64,000 bases of DNA. Origin: Oscillospiraceae bacterium (GTDB lineage Bacteria > Bacillota > Clostridia > Oscillospirales > Oscillospiraceae). The translations under genes and the position numbers were made by a program. Location of the stretch: positions 1 through 64,000 of the forward strand of contig JAFQHV010000026.1 in the NCBI GenBank assembly GCA_017397835.1. The letters are read 5' to 3'. Shown piece after piece: positions 60,011 through 64,000 of the stretch. The notes under the pieces are model-generated. The model did no database searches. It was given only the letters and a program-made list of their open reading frames with translations, and was not told the origin of the DNA. Each line of letters starts with the position of its first letter. Position 1 is the stretch's first letter.

Positions 60011-60262
60011 AAGTGGTTCCTCCTTAATATATAGGGCGTGAGTGAGCAGGTCACAAGACCTAAGGTAATATAGGATAATTGTAACATAGATCTCAATGAA
60101 TTTCTAACACTATACTGCTCAATTTTGCTGAAAAATTTACCCCTGTTGCCTTCTTGCGGTAACGCTGCCAATCGTTACCAAAATCGCCCGCGCTGCGGGC
60201 TGGGAAGGCGGAATGTCGGGGGGATACCTGAAAAATGAAGAGGTAGACGGGAAACAAACGGG
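60011..60262. other. Intergenic region between the sialidase-like gene and nusB
   Basis: A divergent 320-base gap. It is AT-rich near 60040-60120, where the minus-strand promoter should lie (a TACAAT-like box is present around 60080 on the minus strand but without a clear -35). I see no ORF or repeat between 60120 and 60262. Confidence 0.5.
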
Positions 60263-60291
60263 TTGCAATATTCAAAGAAAGTGTATATAAT
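60263..60291 (+). promoter_or_regulatory. Promoter of the nusB-xse-ispA operon
   Basis: TTGCAA (60263-60268) and TATAAT (60286-60291) with a 17-base spacer. Confidence 0.75.
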
Positions 60292-60333
60292 ACAGACTGA
60301 AGTAATTTTGGATCAGACCGGAGGCGACCCATT

Positions 60334-60789
60334 ATGACAAGAACGGTTGCGCGTGAAATTGCCGTGCATATGGTGTTTGAGCTGAGCTTTGCGGCCCGCA
60401 GCGTTCAGCAGGTGCTGGACGAGACCCTGACGGAGGAATGCTTTGCCCAGATTGGCGCGGAAGAGCCGCTGTATGCAAAATTCCCCGACGAGGTTCAGCA
60501 GGCGTACATCCGCAGGCTGGTGACGGGGGTGCAGGACCACGGCGCGGAACTGGATGAATACATTTCTCGCTACGCCGTGGGCTGGAACTTTGCCCGTATT
60601 CCCCGGGTGGCTGCCGCGATCATGCGGGTGGCCATGTTCGAGATGCTCTATATGCCCGAGATCCCCAACGCTGCCGCCATCAACGAGGCGGTTGAGATCG
60701 CCAAGGGATACGAGCCTGCTGAGGTCGTGTCTTTCATCAACGGCATTTTGGGTTCTTTCGCCCGTGCCGAACTCCCCAGTCAGGAATGA
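60334..60789 (+). CDS. nusB: Transcription antitermination factor NusB
   Basis: A 151-aa all-helical protein that binds boxA RNA with S10 in rRNA antitermination. The N-terminal AREIAVHMVFEL replaces the common RE.A.Q.L start, and the C-terminal INEAVEIAKGYEPAEVVSFINGIL is the clearest family block (EAVEIAKGYEPAEVVSF). It overlaps the next gene by four bases. Confidence 0.93.
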   Translation: MTRTVAREIAVHMVFELSFAARSVQQVLDETLTEECFAQIGAEEPLYAKFPDEVQQAYIRRLVTGVQDHGAELDEYISRYAVGWNFARIPRVAAAIMRVAMFEMLYMPEIPNAAAINEAVEIAKGYEPAEVVSFINGILGSFARAELPSQE

Positions 60790-61733
60790 GCGGGGGCGTA
60801 CTGGGGTTTGATACCAGCAATTACACCACCTCGGTGGCGTATTTTGACGGACAACAGGGCTTGAACGTGGGTAAGCTGCTGGACGTGCCGGAGGGAACTT
60901 TGGGCCTTCGACAGAGCGATGCGCTGTTCCAGCATGTGAAACGGCTGCCCGGACTGGTGCAGCAGCTTGCTGCGCAGTGCGATTTGACCGGACTGCGGGC
61001 GGTGGGTGCCAGCACCCGGCCGCGGGCGGTGGAGGGCTCTTATATGCCGTGCTTTTTGGCGGGTACTTCACAGGCGCAGGCCTTGGCCGACGTGCTGGGA
61101 GTGCCCTTTTTGCCGTGTTCCCACCAGCAGGGGCATCTGGCGGCGGCTGCGTGGTCTGCCGGACGGCCGGAGCTGCTGGACGCCCCGTTTTTGGCGTGGC
61201 ATCTGTCCGGCGGAACGACGGAATTGCTCCACGTGACCCCGGATGGCTGTAACGTGCAGGCGCAGGCCATCGGCGGCACGCAGGATATCTCTGCCGGGCA
61301 GTTGATCGACCGGGCGGGCGTGCTGCTGGGTCTTGCGTTCCCGGCGGGAAAAGCGCTGGATGCGCTGTATTCCGAGGAGGAAAAGAGCAAACCCTTTGCT
61401 GTAAAATTGAATGAACTGACCTTTTCGCTGTCCGGTATGGAGAACAAAGTGAAGGATATGGTACAGCGTGGCCAAACACCTGCCTCGGTAGCCTGCTTTG
61501 TGTTGGATACGGTGGCGGACACGGTGGTCCGCGCCACGAAAAAAGCGCAGGAGCGCTATCCCGGATTGCCGGTGCTCTGCTCCGGCGGTGTGGCCTCCAA
61601 CCGCCGTCTGCGCGCCGCCATGCAGGAAGCCTGCGGCGCGGTATTTGCCGAACCCCGGTACTCCACCGACAACGCCATGGGTGTGGCCATTCTGACCCAC
61701 CGCGCGCTGGAGAGAGGTGCGGAGTATGGATAA
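60786..61733 (+). CDS. TsaD/Kae1-like ASKHA protein (divergent paralog)
   Basis: A 315-aa relative of TsaD, the catalytic subunit of t6A synthesis. The metal ligands are kept: H113 and H117 in SHQQGH, and the Asp of STDNAMG near 297. Other motifs are changed. The start is GFDTSNYTTS instead of GIETSCDET, SGGTTELL replaces SGGHTxL, and ISAGQLIDRAG replaces the DDAAGEAFDK-type block. Many Clostridia carry such a gene next to nusB/xseA, often annotated as O-sialoglycoprotein endopeptidase. It could be the t6A enzyme or a second enzyme of unknown function. It overlaps nusB by four bases and xseA by eight. Confidence 0.8.
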   Translation: MSGGVLGFDTSNYTTSVAYFDGQQGLNVGKLLDVPEGTLGLRQSDALFQHVKRLPGLVQQLAAQCDLTGLRAVGASTRPRAVEGSYMPCFLAGTSQAQALADVLGVPFLPCSHQQGHLAAAAWSAGRPELLDAPFLAWHLSGGTTELLHVTPDGCNVQAQAIGGTQDISAGQLIDRAGVLLGLAFPAGKALDALYSEEEKSKPFAVKLNELTFSLSGMENKVKDMVQRGQTPASVACFVLDTVADTVVRATKKAQERYPGLPVLCSGGVASNRRLRAAMQEACGAVFAEPRYSTDNAMGVAILTHRALERGAEYG

Positions 61734-62937
61734 TGAATTGCGCATTCTCTCCGTGTCCCAGATCAGCCAGCACATCAAGGGACTGATGGACCGGGACGAG
61801 TTGTTGTCCGGTGTTTTGATCCGGGGTGAGATATCAAACTACAAGATGTATCCCTCGGGGCACCACTATTTCACCCTGAAAGACGCGGACAGTGCCCTGC
61901 GCTGCGTGATGTTCCGCGGAGATGCGGTACGTCTGCGCTTTCGTCCGGAGAACGGTATGCAGGTCATTGCCGCCGGGCGCATCAGCGTGTTTCCCCGGGA
62001 CGGACAGTACCAGCTTTACTGCGTCAGTCTGACTCCGGAAGGGGCAGGTCAGCTGCAAATCGCCTTTGAACAGCTTAAGAATAAGCTGCAGGCACAGGGC
62101 CTGTTTGACCCGGCGGAAAAAAAGCCGCTGCCGATGTATCCCAAACAGATCGCGCTGGTTACGTCGCCTGTCGGCGCGGCGGTGCGCGATATGCTGCGAA
62201 TCCTGAAAGCGCGCTGGCCCATGAGCCGTGTGCTGGTGGTCCCCGTGCGGGTACAGGGTGAGCAGGCGGCAGAGGAGATCGCCGCGGCCATCGACTACCT
62301 GAATTATTATAAGCTGGGTGATCTGCTCATCACCGGACGCGGAGGCGGCTCGGTGGAGGATCTGTGGGCCTTTAACGAAGAGCCGGTAGCACAGGCGATT
62401 TTTAACAGCGAAATTCCCGTGATTTCCGCCGTGGGGCACGAGCCGGACGTGACCATCTCCGACTTCGTGGCCGACCTGCGGGCGGCGACCCCGTCCAATG
62501 CGGCGGAACTGGCGGTTCCGGACCGAACGGAAGTGGAAAAGCGCCTGAACCACCTGAGCCAGCGACTTTGGCGGGCGGCGACACAGCCCATCTCCGCTGC
62601 GCGGCAGCGGTTGGAGCGGCTGAAACGCAGCCGTGTGCTGACCGACCCCGCTGCCGGGATCCGGGAGAAGCGGCTGCTGTTGGACTACCAAAGCGGAAAC
62701 CTGCTTCACGGTATGGAACAGGTCCTTGGCTCACAGCAGCGGCGTATGGGCCGTCTGGCGGCGGCGCTGGATGCACTCAGTCCGCTGAAGGTGCTGGGCC
62801 GCGGCTACGCCATTGCCCGGGACGAAAGCGGCCGGGTGTTGACCGGCGCGGAACAGGTTGAAACCGGCGATAAACTGGATGTACGCCTTGCGGACGGCAG
62901 CCTTACCTGCCGCGTGGAAGAAAGGAAGTGCCTGTGA
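61726..62937 (+). CDS. xseA: Exodeoxyribonuclease VII large subunit
   Basis: A 403-aa nuclease subunit that degrades single-stranded DNA with XseB. The N-terminal OB fold (residues about 8-100, SGHHYFTLKD) is followed by the catalytic domain with ALVTSPVGAAVRDML near 140, GRGGGSVEDLWAFN near 203, and VGHEPDVTISDFVADLRAATPSNAAE (in part GHEPDVTISDFVADLRA). A helical tail ends in the LGRGYAI block. ATG 61726 follows GAGAGGTG. The gene opens inside the end of the tsaD-like gene. Confidence 0.96.
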   Translation: MDNELRILSVSQISQHIKGLMDRDELLSGVLIRGEISNYKMYPSGHHYFTLKDADSALRCVMFRGDAVRLRFRPENGMQVIAAGRISVFPRDGQYQLYCVSLTPEGAGQLQIAFEQLKNKLQAQGLFDPAEKKPLPMYPKQIALVTSPVGAAVRDMLRILKARWPMSRVLVVPVRVQGEQAAEEIAAAIDYLNYYKLGDLLITGRGGGSVEDLWAFNEEPVAQAIFNSEIPVISAVGHEPDVTISDFVADLRAATPSNAAELAVPDRTEVEKRLNHLSQRLWRAATQPISAARQRLERLKRSRVLTDPAAGIREKRLLLDYQSGNLLHGMEQVLGSQQRRMGRLAAALDALSPLKVLGRGYAIARDESGRVLTGAEQVETGDKLDVRLADGSLTCRVEERKCL

Positions 62938-63170
62938 TGGCAACCAAAAAACTTGATTTTGAGCAGTCCATGGCCCGGCTGGAGGAGATCGTGGCCCTGC
63001 TGGAAAAGGGCGAGGCGCCGTTGGAGCAGTCCCTTGCGTTGTTTGAAGAGGGGACAAAGTTGATGGCGAACTGCTCTGCCTTGCTGGACAAAGCGGAGCA
63101 GCAGGTTTCCCTCCTGAAAGTTGGGGCCGAGGGCCAACCGGAAGAAGTGCCCTTTGATACGGAGGAATGA
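62937..63170 (+). CDS. xseB: Exodeoxyribonuclease VII small subunit
   Basis: A 77-aa helical-hairpin protein, the multi-copy small subunit. FEQSMARLEEIVALLEKGEA and LEQSLALFEEG are the two helix blocks (the first shown as MARLEEIVALLEKGEA). ATG 62937 overlaps the xseA stop (TGATG) with AAAGGAAG upstream. Confidence 0.95.
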   Translation: MATKKLDFEQSMARLEEIVALLEKGEAPLEQSLALFEEGTKLMANCSALLDKAEQQVSLLKVGAEGQPEEVPFDTEE

Positions 63171-63172
63171 AT

Positions 63173-64000
63173 ATGGATTTCAACAAACTGCTGCAGGAGG
63201 ACTGCACGCTTGTAGAGAATTTTTTGTCCAAATGTTTTGTCGATCGGGTGAAGTATGGACAAATCTATGAAGCGATGCAGTACAGCCTTATGGCCGGAGG
63301 AAAACGCATTCGACCGGTACTGACCCTGGAAACCTGCCGTATGTGTGGGGGAGAGGTGGAGCAAGCGCTGCCCTTTGCCTGCGCGGTGGAGATGATACAT
63401 ACCTATTCACTCATCCAAGACGATCTGCCCTGTATGGACGACGATGACCTGCGCCGCGGCAAGCCCACCAACCACAAAGTATTTGGCGAAGCGACCGCCG
63501 TGCTGGCAGGCGACGCGCTGCTGACGGCAGCTTTTGAGATTATGTGCGAGTATGCGGGTGATCTCGAACCCAAGCGGGTGCTGGCTGCGGTGGACTGTCT
63601 GAGCCATGCGGCCGGTGCGGCCGGCATGATCGGCGGTCAGATGCTGGATATGGACGGCGAAAGCCGCACTCTCACCCTGGAGGAACTGGAGCTGCTGCAA
63701 TCCCTCAAGACCGGAGCACTGATCCGTGCGGCGGCGGAGCTTGGCTGCATTGTGGCCGGCGGCGACGAGGCTACCCGGCAGGCGGTGCGGGAATACGCCC
63801 AGTGTGTGGGCCGGGCGTTCCAGGTGCGGGACGATATGCTGGACGTGACCAGCAGCGCCCAGGTGCTCGGCAAACCCATCGGCTCCGATGCGGAGAACGA
63901 AAAGTCTACCTTTGTTACCGCCCTAGGACTGGAGCGCTGCGGTCAGCTGGTGGACGAGCTGACCGAACAGGCTGTTGCGGCCCTGAACGGCATGGCGCAT
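63173..64000 (+). CDS. ispA: Polyprenyl (farnesyl) diphosphate synthase, 3' end outside the window
   Basis: An open frame begins at ATG 63173 (GGAGG 8 bases upstream) and runs without a stop to the window end, giving 276 residues, most of the roughly 295 expected. It makes farnesyl diphosphate from IPP and DMAPP, feeding undecaprenyl carrier synthesis. The first Asp-rich motif is DDLPCMDDDD near residue 85, and the second is the RDDMLD block near 222. GGKRIRPVL near 43 binds IPP. The nusB-xseA-xseB-ispA order is the common Bacillota one. Confidence 0.93.
   Translation, partial: MDFNKLLQEDCTLVENFLSKCFVDRVKYGQIYEAMQYSLMAGGKRIRPVLTLETCRMCGGEVEQALPFACAVEMIHTYSLIQDDLPCMDDDDLRRGKPTNHKVFGEATAVLAGDALLTAAFEIMCEYAGDLEPKRVLAAVDCLSHAAGAAGMIGGQMLDMDGESRTLTLEELELLQSLKTGALIRAAAELGCIVAGGDEATRQAVREYAQCVGRAFQVRDDMLDVTSSAQVLGKPIGSDAENEKSTFVTALGLERCGQLVDELTEQAVAALNGMAH

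Noticed and set aside
1..64000. CRISPR arrays, prophage or insertion sequences
   Set aside because: No regularly spaced repeats, and no transposase, integrase or phage structural genes were found.

Overview
The window looks like chromosomal DNA from a spore-forming, Gram-positive Clostridia, most likely an Oscillospiraceae/Ruminococcaceae gut commensal. The grounds are a complete spoIIIA operon, a T-box leader, class II Mn-dependent pyrophosphatase, four S-layer-homology (SLH) surface proteins, GC-rich coding sequence with AT-rich promoters, and Bacillota-type gene neighbourhoods. The taxon is an inference; no rRNA is present.

Layout. (1) 253-10311: one long plus-strand housekeeping run, ddl-murF-ABC-F-DUF218-prfA-small ORF-HAD-sua5-coaE-M18 peptidase, closed by a strong terminator. 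(2) 10405-14775: ClpP-like tepA, uppP and ftsK/spoIIIE. (3) 14776-15125: tRNA-Pro(CGG) with an unusual structured relic upstream. (4) 15149-17693: serine hydrolase, acyltransferase and PAP2 phosphatase. (5) 17742-20342, minus strand: SLH/Ig-like protein and rodA. (6) 20449-22267: tsaE, tsaB, upp. (7) 22398-22680: tRNA-Gln(CTG) with a 59-bp duplicated 3' end. (8) 22939-28784: a membrane protein, an SLH protein, and a compact peptide-modification cluster made of a 42-aa precursor, HprK-like kinase, PqqD-like protein, S26-type peptidase and ABC exporter. (9) 28910-33748: FlaA1/CapD-type sugar dehydratase, CBS pyrophosphatase, tRNA-Gly(CCC), AEC transporter. (10) 33756-37526: T-box, lipoprotein, alaS, HIT protein. 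(11) 37576-44103: CAP/SLH protein (minus), trmD and degV (plus), DUF6514 protein and the ylxM-ffh-rpsP-khpA-rimM operon (minus). (12) 44350-48736: M16 peptidase pair, lgt, folD. (13) 48839-53501: spoIIIAA-AH, followed by an Asp23 protein. (14) 54086-60010: a giant minus-strand sialidase-fold SLH protein. (15) 60334-64000: nusB, tsaD-like, xseA, xseB and ispA (cut by the window end).

The genes cover peptidoglycan precursor synthesis and lipid-carrier recycling (ddl, murF, uppP, rodA), translation and tRNA modification (prfA, tsaB/E, sua5, trmD, alaS, rimM, ffh), sporulation and surface display. The most interesting accessory system is the 25391-28784 cluster. It keeps the gene order of kinase-containing lasso-peptide loci and a lasso-like YxxP-type leader (FxxP here), but it has no cyclase and carries a signal-peptidase-like protein where the leader protease would sit. 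This suggests an uncharacterised RiPP-like pathway. A second highlight is the 6-kb sialidase-like gene lying inside the otherwise conserved spoIIIA-asp23-nusB-xse-ispA neighbourhood.
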